Position numbers and translations under genes: made by a program. DNA of 64,000 nt. It comes from Chrysogorgia sp. JL179-B06 (taxonomy: Eukaryota; Cnidaria; Anthozoa; Scleralcyonacea; Chrysogorgiidae). Below are positions 1 to 12,330 of this stretch, one piece after another. Location: positions 588,501 to 652,500 of the forward strand of contig JAYKKM010000378.1 of assembly GCA_035772405.1 (NCBI GenBank), given 5' to 3'. The notes beneath the pieces were generated by a model. It did no database searches and was not told the DNA's origin. It was given only the letters and a program-made list of their open reading frames with translations. How positions within the stretch are numbered: the first letter of the stretch is position 1; every line of letters starts with the position of its first letter.

Positions 1-1956
1 ATCTAAGAGTTTTAAATTGGTTGAACGGCTTTACTTTATGGAGAACGACGGAGCGAGGAGTTAGAACGAGGATATAAAGCAGACTAACTCTAGCGGCTTG
101 AATAAATGTGTTTACCTGATCTTAGATAAAAGCGTGGGAGCCATTAAGTGTAATTAAACGGTGTTTGATAGCATAAGCGTTCAAATTGGCAGAAATAACT
201 TACCGAGTAATAATTTCGGGGGAATTATCACTTATCGAACCTTCGTTTATCGATTAAGCGATTCCTGTGTCGAAGAAACACTTTGGGAAGCAGTGTGAAC
301 AACTGTTGGCATTGCTTTCAAAGCGTTACTAGGCCAACTTATCCTACGGCCGATATTTGCATATTTCGCCTGAAAGCATGTGTTTACAATGGCACTTATG
401 GAGATATATAAAACCTTATTAATACGTGACACAAATATAGAGTTAAAAAATATTTATATCAGTTACTTTTCAACGTTTACTTTAACGGGGCATATACCTA
501 ACAGAAACTAATTAGTATTTTTAGCCTTTCACCTTTACGATACCCCCATGGTATTGTATTAGGTCCGTTTAGGCCCTATCTGGCCTTCTTTGGCCCGATA
601 AGGCCTTTTGGCCCGTTCGTAGGAGGGAGTTTATACGGTCATCACGCTCCCATCTCCTGTCCTCGTGAAAGGTTCGAAAGTTTTCTTCGAAATGTAGGCA
701 TCAAGATTTGTAAGTCCGTAAGAATCGTGATTATAAATGATTGATTTGAACAAATAACGTTCGAAACTAATAAGTCCCTGTACAAGAACAAAAACCCTAA
801 CCATAACCATAACCCAAATAAAAACTCTAGTCCTAGCCCTGAAATAAAGGAATACTGACCCTACTTTTAAACTAAGGATTTCAATTATGTAATACACGAA
901 GTAAGAGCCCCATTTTGACTATTTGCGATATTCGCCTATTTGCGTATAGCATTTGAGGACATTTCTAGCGGGGAATTCAAAATAGGGCTTTTTGGCAATG
1001 TTTAAAGACATATATTTCGGACACGAATGGACAAAATCGAAAACCGTAAAAGAACTTATCAGCTATTTTTGCGTCCTCTATACAGCGAGAACTAAAATTT
1101 ATGGAGGGCTTATATGATCGAGCTTTAAATTTGGCTGACTCAGTTCATTTTCAAAGTTATTGTGTACCTCAAAACCTGTATAGAGGGACATCAAAGATTG
1201 TTCAGCGGTATAAGTGTCCAAATAGATGGATTAAATCTTTAACGCGTTTATGATGAAATGAAACCTAGCGACTTTAACGTATAACCTAAGGGATTCTCTG
1301 GACGAAGAGAAGCCGTACGAAGAACGAATTTTGAATCGTATTGACTTGTCAAACGAAGCGAAGATTGAGTGCTCACTTGGACAATAGCCCGTGGGTCGTT
1401 AAGAGGCATTAGTGGTGCAATTCACAAATATTTGCATGTCTTGGGAATATTTAATTGAATATTTGAGGGTACACACTAGGAATTTATGGGTAAACCGGCA
1501 TTAGTCCATATGGGATAATTAGGGATATTTATCATCCATGATTTCGATGTGAGGCGTTCTTAACACTAATTAAGTATTCCCTCGTAGACTCCTAACTCTA
1601 ACCTCTTCAAACGCATTCATTTGCCTGTAAGCGAAATAAAACTTTATCAAAATTGCTTTTCTAGATACAATCGAAATAGAACTTTAGCGCGGTTGCTAAG
1701 GTTTATTTGGCTGAATCAGACCATTCGAGAAGCCAAAGCTAGGCGGCTCTCTGTGTTGCGAACGAAAGTAATTAGCGTTAAGAACGCCTCACATCCCGTG
1801 TAGACTCCTAACCCTATTCCACGTTCATAACCCCAAATTTAATTATATACTAAAATGTGCCATTCTTCGTTGTTACGGTAGAAGCGGGTTTTCCACGAAG
1901 ACACTTCATTGCGTTGATGTTACGTTGAAGAGAATCAGTACTCGAATGGAACGACG

Positions 1957-2244
1957 CTGTATTTACTCTACGGTTACAGAACTGTTAATCGCCCCATATG
2001 CCCCCCAAAACACACTAAATGGCCCGCAGGGCCTTTTTCGCGGCCCTATGGCCCGTTTGAGAAATATACCTACTATCCCCGCTCACCTCCATGAATAATT
2101 CTGTATTTACTCTACGGTTACAGAACTGTTAATCGCCCCATATGCCCCCCAAAACACACTAAATGGCCCGCAGGGCCTTTTTCGCGGCCCTATGGCCCGT
2201 TTGAGAAATATACCTACTATCCCCGCTCACCTCCATGAATACCT
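1957..2244. repeat. 144-bp tandem duplication, left arm only
   Basis: The segment starting ctgtatttactctacggtta occurs at 1957 and again at 2101, a period of 144 bp. It contains the GGCCC-rich stretch (ggcccgcagggcc, ggccctatggcccg). The right arm has only one copy (about 7700-7850), so the duplication postdates the palindrome or was lost from one arm. Confidence 0.9.
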
Positions 2245-2277
2245 CTCCCTCACAATTCACCCATCCACCCCTCAAAA

Positions 2278-3310
2278 GTTAAAAGTTAAAGCAAAGTTAA
2301 AGTTAAAGTGAACATAAATTTAAAGTAAAGTTAAAAGTTAAAGTAAAGTTAAAAGTTAAAGTTAAAAGTCAACGCAAAGTTAAAGTTAAAAGTTAAAGCA
2401 AAGTTAAAGTAAAGTTAAAAGTTAAAGTAAAGTTAAAAGTTAAAGTAAACATAAAGTTAAAGTAAAGTTAAAAGTTAAAGTTAAAAGTTAAAGTAAAGTT
2501 AAAAGTTAAAGTTAAAAGTCAACGCAAAGTTAAAGTTAAAAGTTAAAGCAAAGTAAAAGTAAAGTTAAAAGTTAAAGTAAAGTTAAAAGTTAAAGTAAAC
2601 ATAAAGTTAAAGTAAAGTTAAAAGTTAAAAGTTAAAGTTAAAAGTTAAAAGTTAAAGAAAAGTTAAAGTTAAAGTAAACATAAAGTTAAAGTAAAGTTAA
2701 AAGTTAAAAGTTAAAGAAAAGTTAAAGTTAAAGTAAACATAAAGTTAAAGTAAAGTTAAAAGTTGAGAGTTAAAGTAAAGTTAAAAGTTAAAGTTAAAAG
2801 TCAACGGAAAGTTAAAGTTAAAAGTTAAAGCAAAGTTAAAGTAAGTTAAAAGTTAAAAGTTAAAGTTAAAAGTCAACGCAAAGTTAAAGTTAAAGTTAAA
2901 AGTCAACGCAAAGTTAAAGTTAAAAGTTAAAGAAAAGTTCTTTAACTTTTTTAAAGTAAACATAAAGTTAAAAGTTAAAAGTTAAAGTAAACATAAAGTT
3001 AAAGTAAAGTTAAAAGTTAAAGTTAAAAGTTAAAGTAAAGTTACAGCAAAGTTAAAAGTTTAGTTTAGTTTATTAGATTTTTCACTCTTAGGTGAACGGA
3101 ATACCCCAACAGGCTAGAAGCCCAATTATAGGGGTTCCGAGGGCCTACGATTTAAGGTTGTTATCCGAGAAGATTGTAGTTAAAGTAAAGTTACAGCGAA
3201 GTTAAAAGTTAAAGTAAAGTTAAAAGTTAAAGCAAAGTTAAATGTTAAAGTAAAGTTAAAAGTTAATGTAAAGTTAAAAGTAAAATTAAAAGTTAAAGGC
3301 AGGGTCGATC
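2278..3310 (+). repeat. AAAGTTAA-type satellite, left arm
   Basis: A long run of degenerate units built from gttaaa and gttaaaa joined by agtaaa, gcaaa or aacata spacers (for example aaagttaaaagttaaagtaa). It forms higher-order blocks such as the recurring motifs gtcaacgcaaagttaaag and gtaaacataaagttaaag. A 120-bp non-satellite insert lies at about 3060-3180. The same satellite resumes between the LINE tails at about 3570-3630, 4130-4360 and 4700-4862. Confidence 0.9.
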
Positions 3311-3639
3311 ATCACTTGAGCGTTCGCTAACAGTTTCTTGACAAACGTTTTTCATGTTTTGTGCAATGAAAAATTTGATCCTGTGTCAGGGGTGAGCGGA
3401 GATAGTAGGTATATTTCTCAAACGGGCCACAGGGCCACGAAAAAGGCCCCCAGGGCCATTTTGAAGGATTTATCCCCAGAGAAAGGGCCACGAAAAAGCC
3501 CCTCCGTGCAATTTTGTAAACTTATCAATATAAATGTTATGTAGTGAACTAAACTATTCAGTTGACATCATTAAAGTAAAGTTAAAAGCTTAAGTAAAAA
3601 GTTAAAGTAAATTTAAAGTTAAAAGTTTAAACTGCTACG

Positions 3640-4135
3640 ACTGCTACCTCTAGAGGACTGCTACCTCTGTCCTACTGGCACGAGCACCTGGACGTAGTAT
3701 ACCTTTTTAAAGCATTAGTTGGTTCATGTGACTCTTACATTTCTATTAATTCCTCCAGCCGTGCAACAAGACGTACAAACCGATAAAATCAATTTGTTTT
3801 AAATATCCCTAAAGTGAATAGCGTAACTTTTCAGAACAGTTTCTACTGTAGAACCCCTTGGATATTCAACTCTCTACCATCACATCTGCGAGACGTTAAC
3901 CTTTCTATTGGACAATTCAAATCTGAACTGCTAAAACACAACCAAATTCCGCAAACCTTTAAAACCGTATGTGTAAAATGTCACCTGTGTCGTCTCCTAT
4001 CTAGTCTTCTTGTTAAAATGTGCTGTTAGTTTTTTTTTATCTTAGGGATCCCGTAATGGAGCGATAAGCTCTGTGGGGTATCCCTGCTACTCAATGTGAC
4101 AAAGCTTGTAAATGAATAAATAAATAAAGTAAAGT
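3640..4135 (+). pseudogene. LINE 3' end, copy 1 (RT C-terminus plus 3' UTR)
   Basis: The frame at 3814-4029 encodes a 71-residue tail (NSVTFQNSFYCRTPWIFNSL, ending in a CVKCHLC cysteine motif and stop). This is the usual C-terminus of CR1-like LINE polyproteins in cnidarians. A short 3' UTR follows, ending in an aaataaataaag-type tail at about 4110-4130. No RT core is present, so this is a 5'-truncated insertion. It is the longest of four copies in the palindrome and carries about 170 bp of extra upstream sequence (ctgctacgactgctacctct). Confidence 0.7.
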
Positions 4136-4354
4136 CACAGCAAAGTTAAAGTTAAAGGTTAAAGCAAAGTTAAAGTAAAGTTAAAAGTTAAAGTAAAGTT
4201 AAAAGTTAAAGTAAACATAAAGTTAAAGTAAAGTTAAAAGTTAAAGTAAAGTTAAAAGTTAAAGTTAAAAGTCAACGCAAAGTTAAAGTTAAAAGTTAAA
4301 GCAAAGTTAAAGTAAAGTTAAAAGTTAAAAGTTAAGGTTAAAAGTAAACATAAA

Positions 4355-4710
4355 GTTACCGATAAAATCAATTTGTTTTAAATATCCCTAAAGTGAATAG
4401 CGTAACTTTTCAGAACAGTTTCTACTGTAGAACCCCTTGGATATTCAACTCTCTAGCATCAAATCTGCGAGACGTTAACCTTTCTATTGGACAATTCAAA
4501 TCTGAACTGCTAAAACACAACCAAATTCCGCAAACCTTTAAAACCGTATGTGTAAAATGTCACCTGTGTCGTTTCCTATCTAGTCTTCTTGTTAAAATGT
4601 GCTGTTAGTTTTTTTATCTTAGGGACCCCGTAATGGAGCGATAAGCTCTGTGGGGGTATCCCTGCTACTCAATGTGGCAAAGCTTGTAAATGAATAAATA
4701 AATAAAGTAA
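4355..4710 (+). pseudogene. LINE 3' end, copy 2
   Basis: The frame at 4393-4608 is nearly identical to the copy at 3814-4029 (LASNLRD instead of LPSHLRD), with the same 3' UTR and aaataaataaag tail. It starts abruptly at ccgataaaatcaatttgttt after satellite. It therefore looks like a duplication of copy 1 together with satellite, not an independent insertion. Confidence 0.7.
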
Positions 4711-5224
4711 AGTTACAGCAAAGTTAAAGTTAAAAGTTACAGCAAAGTTAAAGTTAAAGTTAAAGCAAAGTTAAAGTTAAAAGTTAAAGCAAAGTTAAAA
4801 GTGGCAAAGTTACAGTAAAGTTAAAAGTTAATGTAAAGTTAAAAGTAAAATTAAAAGTTAAAGGCAGGGTCGATCATCACTTGAGCGTTCGCTAACAGTT
4901 TCTTGACAAACGTTTTTCATGTTTTGTGCAATGAAAAATTTGATCCTGTGTCAGGGGTGAGCGGAGATAGTAGGTATATTTCTCAAATAGGCCACAGGGC
5001 CACGAAAAAGGCCCAACTTTTAACTTTAACTTTACTTTAACTTTTAACTTTGCTGAAACTTTGCAACTTTTAACTTTGCTGTAACTTTTAACTTTAACTT
5101 TGCTTTAACTTTTAACTTTACTTTAACTTTATGTTTACTTTAACTTTTAACTTTACTTTAACTTTGCTTTAACCTTTAACTTTAACTTTGCTGTAACTTT
5201 TAACATTAACTTTGCTGTAACTTT

Positions 5225-5575
5225 ACTTTATTTATTTATTCATTTACAAGCTTTGTCACATTGAGTTGCAGGGATACCCTACAGAGCTTATCGCTCCATT
5301 ACGGGGTCCCTAAGATAAAAAAAAACTAACAGCACATTTTAACAAGAAGACTAGATAGGGAACGACACAGGTGACATTTTACACATACGGTTTTAAAGGT
5401 TTGCGGAATTTGGTTGTGTTTTAGCAGTTCAGATTTGAATTGTCCAATAGAAAGGTTAACGTCTCGCAGATGTGATGGTAGAGAGTTGAATATCCAAGGG
5501 GTTCTACAGTAGAAACTGTTCTGAAAAGTTACGCTATTCACTTTAGGGATATTTAAAACAAATTGATTTTATCGG
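5225..5575 (-). pseudogene. LINE 3' end, copy 3 (mirror of copy 2)
   Basis: The minus-strand frame at 5326-5541 encodes the same 71-residue RT tail, flanked by satellite in inverted orientation. It has the same abrupt 5' boundary as the 4355 copy, which fits palindrome formation after the local duplication. Confidence 0.7.
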
Positions 5576-5834
5576 TAACTTTATGTTTACTTTTAACCTT
5601 AACTTTTAACTTTTAACTTTACTTTAACTTTGCTTTAACTTTTAACTTTAACTTTGCGTTGACTTTTAACTTTAACTTTTAACTTTACTTTAACTTTTAA
5701 CTTTACTTTAACTTTATGTTTACTTTAACTTTTAACTTTACTTTAACTTTTAACTTTACTTTAACTTTGCTTTAACCTTTAACTTTAACTTTGCTGTAAC
5801 TTTTAACTTTAACTTTGCTGTAACTTTACTTTAT

Positions 5835-6335
5835 TTATTTATTCATTTACAAGCTTTGTCACATTGAGTAGCAGGGATACCCCACAGAGCTTATCGCTCC
5901 ATTACGGGGTCCCTAAGATAAAAAAAACTAACAGCACATTTTAACAAGAAGACTAGATAGGGGACGACACAGGTGACATTTTACACATACGGTTTTAAAG
6001 GTTTGCGGAATTTGGTTGTGTTTAGCAGTTCAGATTTGAATTGTCCAATAGAAAGGTTAACGTCTCGCAGATGTGATGGTAGAGAGTTGAATATCCAAGG
6101 GGTTCTACAGTAGAAACTGTTCTGAAAAGTTACGCTATTCACTTTAGGGATATTTAAAACAAATTGATTTGATCGGTTTGTACGTCTTGTTGCACGGCTG
6201 GAGGAATTAATAGAAATGTAAGAGTCACATGAACCAACTAATGCTTTAAAAAGGTATACTACGTCCAGGTGCTCGTGCCAGTAGGACAGAGGTAGCAGTC
6301 CTCTAGAGGTAGCAGTCGTAGCAGTTTAAACTTTT
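5835..6335 (-). pseudogene. LINE 3' end, copy 4 (mirror of copy 1, frameshifted)
   Basis: The reverse complement of the 3640-4135 block, including the upstream ctgctacgactgctacctct segment. One T is missing in the run that reads gttttagcagtt in the other copies (here gtgtttagcagtt near 6020). The 71-residue frame is therefore broken, which is why no ORF appears here. Confidence 0.7.
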
Positions 6336-9300
6336 AACTTTAAATTTACTTTAACTTTTTACTTAAACTTTTAACTTTACTTTAATGATGTCAACTGAAT
6401 AGTTTAGTTCACTGCATAACATTTATATTGATAAGTTTACAAAATTGCACGGAGGGGCTTTTTCGTGGCCCTTTCTCTGGGGATAAATCCTTCAAAATGG
6501 CCCTGGGGGCCTTTTTCGTGGTCCTGTGGCCCGTTTGAGAAATATACCTACTATCTCCGCTCACCCCTGACACAGGATCAAATTTTTCATTGCACAAAAC
6601 ATGAAAAACGTTTGTCAAGAAACTGTTAGCGAACGCTCAAGTGATGATCGACCCTGCCTTTAACTTTTAATTTTACTTTTAACTTTACATTAACTTTTAA
6701 CTTTACTTTAACATTTAATTTTGCTTTAACTTTTAACTTTACTTTAACTTTTAACTTCGCTGTAACTTTACTTTAACTACAATCTTCTCGGATAACAACC
6801 TTAAATCGTAGGCCCTCGGAACCCCTATAATTGGGCTTCTAGCCTGTTGGGGTATTCCGTTCACCTAAGAGTGAAAAATCTAATAAACTAAACTAAACTT
6901 TTAACTTTGCTGTAACTTTACTTTAACTTTTAACTTTAACTTTTAACTTTACTTTAACTTTATGTTTACTTTAACTTTTAACTTTTAACTTTATGTTTAT
7001 TTAACTTTAACTTTTCTTTAACTTTTAACTTTAACTTTGCGTTGACTTTTAACTTTAACTTTAACTTTGCGTTGACTTTTAACTTTAACTTTTAACTTTT
7101 AACTTACTTTAACTTTGCTTTAACTTTTAACTTTAACTTTCCGTTGACTTTTAACTTTAACTTTTAACTTTACTTTAACTTTTAACTTTTAACTTTACTT
7201 TAACTTTATGTTTACTTTAACTTTAACTTTTCTTTAACTTTTAACTTTTAACTTTACTTTAACTTTATGTTTACTTTAACTTTAACTTTTCTTTAACTTT
7301 TAACTTTTAACTTTAACTTTTAACTTTTAACTTTACTTTAACTTTATGTTTACTTTAACTTTTAACTTTACTTTAACTTTTAACTTTACTTTAACTTTGC
7401 TTTAACTTTTAACGTTAACTTTGCGTTGACTTTTAACTTTAACTTTTAACTTTACTTTAACTTTTAACTTTAACGTTTAACTTTACTTTAACTTTATGTT
7501 TACTTTAACTTTTAACTTTACTTTAACTTTTAACTTTACTTTAACTTTGCTTTAACTTTTAACTTTAACTTTGCGTTGACTTTTAACTTTAACTTTTAAC
7601 TTTACTTTAACTTTTAACTTTACTTTAAATTTATGTTCACTTTAACTTTAACTTTGCTTTAACTTTTAACTTTTGAGGGGTGGATGGGTGAATTGTGAGG
7701 GAGAGGTATTCATGGAGGTGAGTGGGGATAGTAGGTATATTTCTCAAACGGGCCACAGGGCGCGAAAAAGGCCCTGCGGGCCATTTAGTGTGCTTTGGGG
7801 GGCATATGGGGCGATTAACAGTTCTGTAACCGTAGAGTAAATACAGCGTCGTTCCATTCGAGTACTGATTCTCTGCAACGTAACATCACCGCAATGAAGT
7901 GTCTTCGTGGAAAACCCGCTTCTACCGTAACAACGAAGAATGGCACATTTTAGTATATAATTAAATTTGGGGTTATGAACGTGGAATAGGGTTAGGAGTC
8001 TACACGGGATGTGAGGCGTTCTTAACGCTAATTACTTTCGTTCGCAACACAGAGAGCCGCCTAGCTTTGGCTTCTCGAATGGTCTGATTCAGCCAAATAA
8101 ACCTTAGCAACCGCGCTAAAGTTCTATTTCGATTGTATCTAGAAAAGCAATTTTGATAAAGTTTTATTTCGCTTACAGGCAAATGAATGCGTTTGAAGAG
8201 GTTAGAGTTAGGAGTCTACGAGGGAATACTTAATTAGTGTTAAGAACGCCTCACATCGAAATCATGGATGATAAATATCCCTAATTATCCCATATGGACT
8301 AATGCCGGTTTACCCATAAATTCCTAGTGTGTACCCTCAAATATTTAATTAAATATTCCCAAGACATGCAAATATTTGTGAATTGCACCACTAATGCCTC
8401 TTAACGACCCACGGGCTATTGTCCAAGTGAGCACTCAATCTTCGTTTCGTTTGACAAGTCAATACGATTCAAAATTCGTTATTCGTACGGCTTCTCTTCG
8501 TCCAGAGAATCCCTTAGGTTATACGTTAAAGTCGCTAGGTTTCATTTCATCATAAACGCGTTAAAGATTTAATCCATCTATTTGGACACTTATACCGTTG
8601 AACAATCTTTGATGTCCCTCTATACAGGTTTTGAGGTACACAATAACTTTGAAAATGAACTGAGTCAGCCAAATTTAAAGCTCGATCATATAAGCCCTCC
8701 ATAAATTTTAGTTCTCGCTGTATAGAGGACGCAAAAATAGCTGATAAGTTCTTTTACGGTTTTCGATTTTGTCCATTCGTGTCCGAAATATCTGTCTTTA
8801 AACATTGCCAAAAAGCCCTATTTTGAATTCCCCGCTGGAAATTTCCTCAAATGCTATACGCAAATAGGCGAATATCGCAAATAGTCAAAATGGGGCTCTT
8901 ACTTCGTGTATTACATAATTGAAATCCTTAGTTTAAAAGTAGGGTCAGTATTCCTTTATTTCAGGGCTAGGACTAGAGTTTTTATTTGGGTTATGGTTAT
9001 GGTTATAGGGTTTTTGTTCTTGTACAGGGACTTATTAGTTTCGAACGTTATTTGTTCAAATCAATCATTTATAATCACGATTCTTACGGACTTACAAATC
9101 TTGATGCCTACATTTCGAAGAAAACTTTCGAACCTTTCACGAGTACAGGAGATGGGAGCGTGATGACCGTATAAACTCCCTCCTACGAACGGGCCAAAAG
9201 GCCTTATCGGGCCAAAGAAGGCCAGATAGGGCCTAAACGGGCCTAATACAATACCATGGGGGTATCGTAAAGGTGAAAGGCTAAAAATACTAATTAGTTT

Positions 9301-9805
9301 CTGTTAGGTATATGCCCCGTTAAAGTAAACGTTGAGAAGTAACTGATATAAATATTTTTTAACTCTATATTTGTGTCACGTATTAATAAGGTTTTATATA
9401 TCTCCATAAGTGCCCTTGTAAACACATGCTTTCAGGCGAAATATGCAAATATCGGCCGTAGGATAAGTTGGCCTAGTAACGCTTTGAAAGCAATGCCAAC
9501 AGTTGTTCACACTATTTCCCAAAGTGTTTCTTCGACACAGGAATCGTTTAATCGATAAACGAAGGTTCGATAAGTGATAATTCCCCCGAAATTATTACTC
9601 GGTAAGTTATTTCTGCCAATTTGAACGCTTATGCTATCAAACACCCTTTAATTACACTTAATGGCTCCCACGCTTTTATCTAAGATCAGGTAAACACATT
9701 TATTCAAGCCGCTAGAGTTAGTCTGCTTTATATCCTCGTTTTAACTCCTCGCTCCGTTGTTCTCTATAAAGTAAAGCCGTTCAACCAATTTAAAACTCTT
9801 AGATA

Positions 9806-10815
9806 TAATACCTCTTCTGCCAGGAATCCTTATTTTGTAATTCCTGATCATTTTGCGAATGGTTTCTTCAGAATACTTTGCGCCAAAACTAACTATGTCG
9901 ATGCGTTTGAGATCTTGAACAGTTCTTCACACTGTTTCCCGAAGGGTTTCTTCCCCCATTGGAATCCCGTACACTAACGCGAGATAATTAGCGATAATTC
10001 GGCCAAATTCATGAACATGTATGCAAATCTTAACCTTAACAACGTGAATATACATCATGACAACGGCGTCATAAAATAGCCGAGTCATCCAGTTTAACCA
10101 AGACGATTAACTTTATATTTTTTCAATATGTTTGAGATCTTGAACAGTTCTTCGAACTGTTTCCCGAAGTGTTTCTTCATCATAGGAATTGTGTACACTA
10201 AAGCCAGATAAGCCGTAATACGGCCAAAATTATTAGGGCTCATCTCTTTGTATTATAGATGCTGTGAAAACACAGGTTCATTCGAACGAAGACATATAGG
10301 TTCAAACGAACGCTTAGGCAATCGCACGACTCCCAATGAGAGTCAAGGAGTCGGAATTGAAATCGGTGATATTCCAAATATTAAATTTAGGGTTATGAAG
10401 GTGGAATGGGATTAGGTGTCTACGAGGCTTACTTTCGTTCGCAACACAGAGACAGCATACGATGGGGGTCCCAAAGGTACACGAGACTAGGGTTAGGGAT
10501 CGTAAAGGGGAAAGAGGCTTAGAGGTAATTACTTCCGTCCCTCACATGTGCTACACGTTCGTCACGCTAACAATACTAATTACTTTTTGTACGCAACGCT
10601 CTTTGTTCTAACTCGGAAAACGCGCGAAGAAGAGGGAGATGTCTTCGCAGAGGTCCGACTGAAAATTCACCAATGAGGTTCAAGTTAGTGTACTATTCTA
10701 TCCGTTAATCACCCAAAAGTGATCCGCATGTTGACCGAACATGCACCATTGTTTCATTTCTTAATGACTTTTTAATGAGGCGGCATCCCTTTGGTTGCTA
10801 TATGGGGGGGGGGGG
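9806..10815. repeat. Diverged tandem modules next to the palindrome
   Basis: Two stretches, at about 9908-10020 and 10128-10240, both begin gtttgagatcttgaacagtt and continue with a cccgaag.gtttcttc core. Both resemble the palindrome's outer module at about 9495-9600 (cagttgttcacacta, then aaagtgtttcttcgacacag). They look like older copies of the same repeat. No coding potential is seen. The stretch ends in a run of 16 G at 10804-10819. Confidence 0.6.
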
Positions 10816-10837
10816 GGGGTTACCTACTTATATATAT

Positions 10838-12330
10838 ATATATAGTAGAATGCTGCGTAGACAGTGTTTTGAATATATAGCAAAAAGTGAAAAGGTGGTA
10901 AACTGCCAAGAATTTAGTGACGAGATACTGACGTTTCGAGCGGAGCCCTTCATCAGAGTAAGACGAGATGAAATAAAATAAATAGGGATTATATATATGC
11001 CAAAAGGGTGTCACAGGTAGAAAGTAGCCAATCAAATGCACGGGAAATAAACTAACTAATAATTAATGAGATGGGAAAAGTTAAGTCATTTATTATTTTT
11101 ACAGTCGATCAATAAGCAGACTGACGGGGTGGGAGAAATGACAGGTCCAATATTCAAGGGGATTAGGCGATAATAATAGAAACAAAGCCTTGAAAAGGAA
11201 TGAGCATAAGCTAATAATAAAAAGTTCATAAGCTAATAATAAAAAGTTCCAAGCAAAATAAAATGACAAAAAGCTTTTACGAAATTAAATAAAAGAAAAA
11301 CGTTCGTTAAGACCAAGAGGATGTGTGGTGCCAAGTTTAAAAATGAGACGCTTCTCTTGCCATTTGCGGTTATCGTTGCCACCGGAAATGGGATGGATGG
11401 CACAGACTTTAATGTCTGAAACCAAATGGTTGGAGCTGTTGAAATGGCGGGCTACAGGTTTGTCACCATCATTGATCCTCACGGAACGAAGATGTTCAGC
11501 AAACATGTCTGAAAGGCGTCGCCCAGTTTCACCGATGTAGATTTTAGGGCATTTATCGCAAGAAATGCAATAAATTATGTTGGTGGACGTGCATGAAAAA
11601 GCATGACGGATTGTGTGGTCGAATTTGGGGGCAGTAATAGCTGTAGTGGGATTGAGAAAAGGGCATGTGTTACAGCGGGAACGGCCGCAAGAAAATGTTC
11701 CCGCTGGTGCCGAGGTATTTTGTTTAAGGGCACTATGTACTAAGGAGTCACGAATGTTTTTATTACGGCGAAAAGTTACCAAAGGGTTGTCGGTGAAAGT
11801 GGCTGACGTCTCAGGATCATTTCGTAAAATGTGAAAATTCCGATTAATAATATTTTTAACTTTAAAATTGAAAGGATGAAATGTTAGAACTAAAGGAATT
11901 TAATTGTTTAAAACTCGTTCCAAAGATGGTTCAAGGGTGTCTAAACGGGGGACGAGAAAAGCTTTCTGAACGGCGAGGTCTAAAAGGTTGGTATGGTAAC
12001 CACGTTGGACAAAAAAAGATCTCATTTCTATTGATTTGACTTGAAAATCTTGGTCGTCGCTACATAAGCGGCGAAGACACAATAATTGAGAGTAAGGAAT
12101 GGATTGCTTAGTGTGGTTGGGATGAGAGGATGAAAATAGAAGATAACTATGGGAGTCAGTAAGCTTGTACGAGACCGACGTTTTCAGCGAATCACCATTA
12201 ATCGAAATTAAAATATCAAGGAACGACACAGAGGTCTCGCCGATTTCCCACGTGGACTTCAGAGCAGGATGAAAATCATCAACAAAGTTGATGAACTGCT
12301 CTAAAAGGACACGTGAACACGACGCTGTTT
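10838..12330 (-). pseudogene. Penelope-like element, inverted partial copy
   Basis: Minus-strand frames at 11285-11782 and 11900-12229 encode the C-terminal half of a PLE protein. The GIY-YIG-type endonuclease region (IIYCISCDKCPKIYIGETGR, then FAEHLRS and RHFN) follows the linker. The copy lacks the RT core. It is the mirror of about 12897-14390 and ends in the terminal sequence with a hammerhead motif at 10921-10965. A partial inverted copy at the 5' side is a known PLE insertion structure. The break between the two frames and the in-frame stop make it non-functional. Confidence 0.85.
10921..10965 (-). ncRNA. Hammerhead ribozyme motif of the PLE terminal repeat
   Basis: On the minus strand the order is TACT, CTGATGA, a stem-loop GGGC-TCC-GCTC, GAAAC, GTC, AGTA. 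TACT pairs with AGTA as stem I, and GTC supplies the cleavage triplet. Stem III is minimal, as described for PLE hammerheads. It is the mirror of 14262-14298. Confidence 0.75.

Larger units (their letters stand above)
5012..7675 (-). repeat. AAAGTTAA-type satellite, right arm (inverted)
   Basis: The complementary form (aacttttaactttaacttt) fills 5012-5230, 5575-5835, 6335-6390, 6655-6780 and 6895-7675 between mirror copies of the left-arm modules. Strand asymmetry is complete: one strand is purine-rich in the left arm and pyrimidine-rich in the right arm. A transcript through the centre would therefore fold into one very long hairpin. Confidence 0.85.
1..9805. repeat. Giant imperfect palindrome, arms about 4.9 kb
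   Basis: The first bases (atctaagagttttaaattgg) are the reverse complement of 9786-9805, and the match continues inward with scattered substitutions and indels to a centre near 4.9-5.0 kb. Mirror pairs include 247-432 with 9373-9558, 631-897 with 8906-9174, 1621-1803 with 8000-8182, and 3338-3544 with 6409-6618. The outer 2.2 kb of each arm is complex DNA without a recognisable gene; the inner part is satellite plus LINE tails. The left arm begins at the window edge, so it may extend further. It could be a foldback-type element, a segmental inverted duplication, or an assembly fold-back. Arm divergence and arm-specific indels speak against a simple read artefact. Confidence 0.9.

Noticed and set aside
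1621..1803. Mirrored 60-codon frames (1621-1803 and 8000-8182) and others in the palindrome arms
   Set aside because: Identical because the arms are copies; no domain, start context or relation to known proteins.
11325..11834. Plus-strand frames over the inverted PLE copy (and 13387-13896 minus, 53835-54056 plus)
   Set aside because: Shadow frames of the GIY-YIG coding strand.
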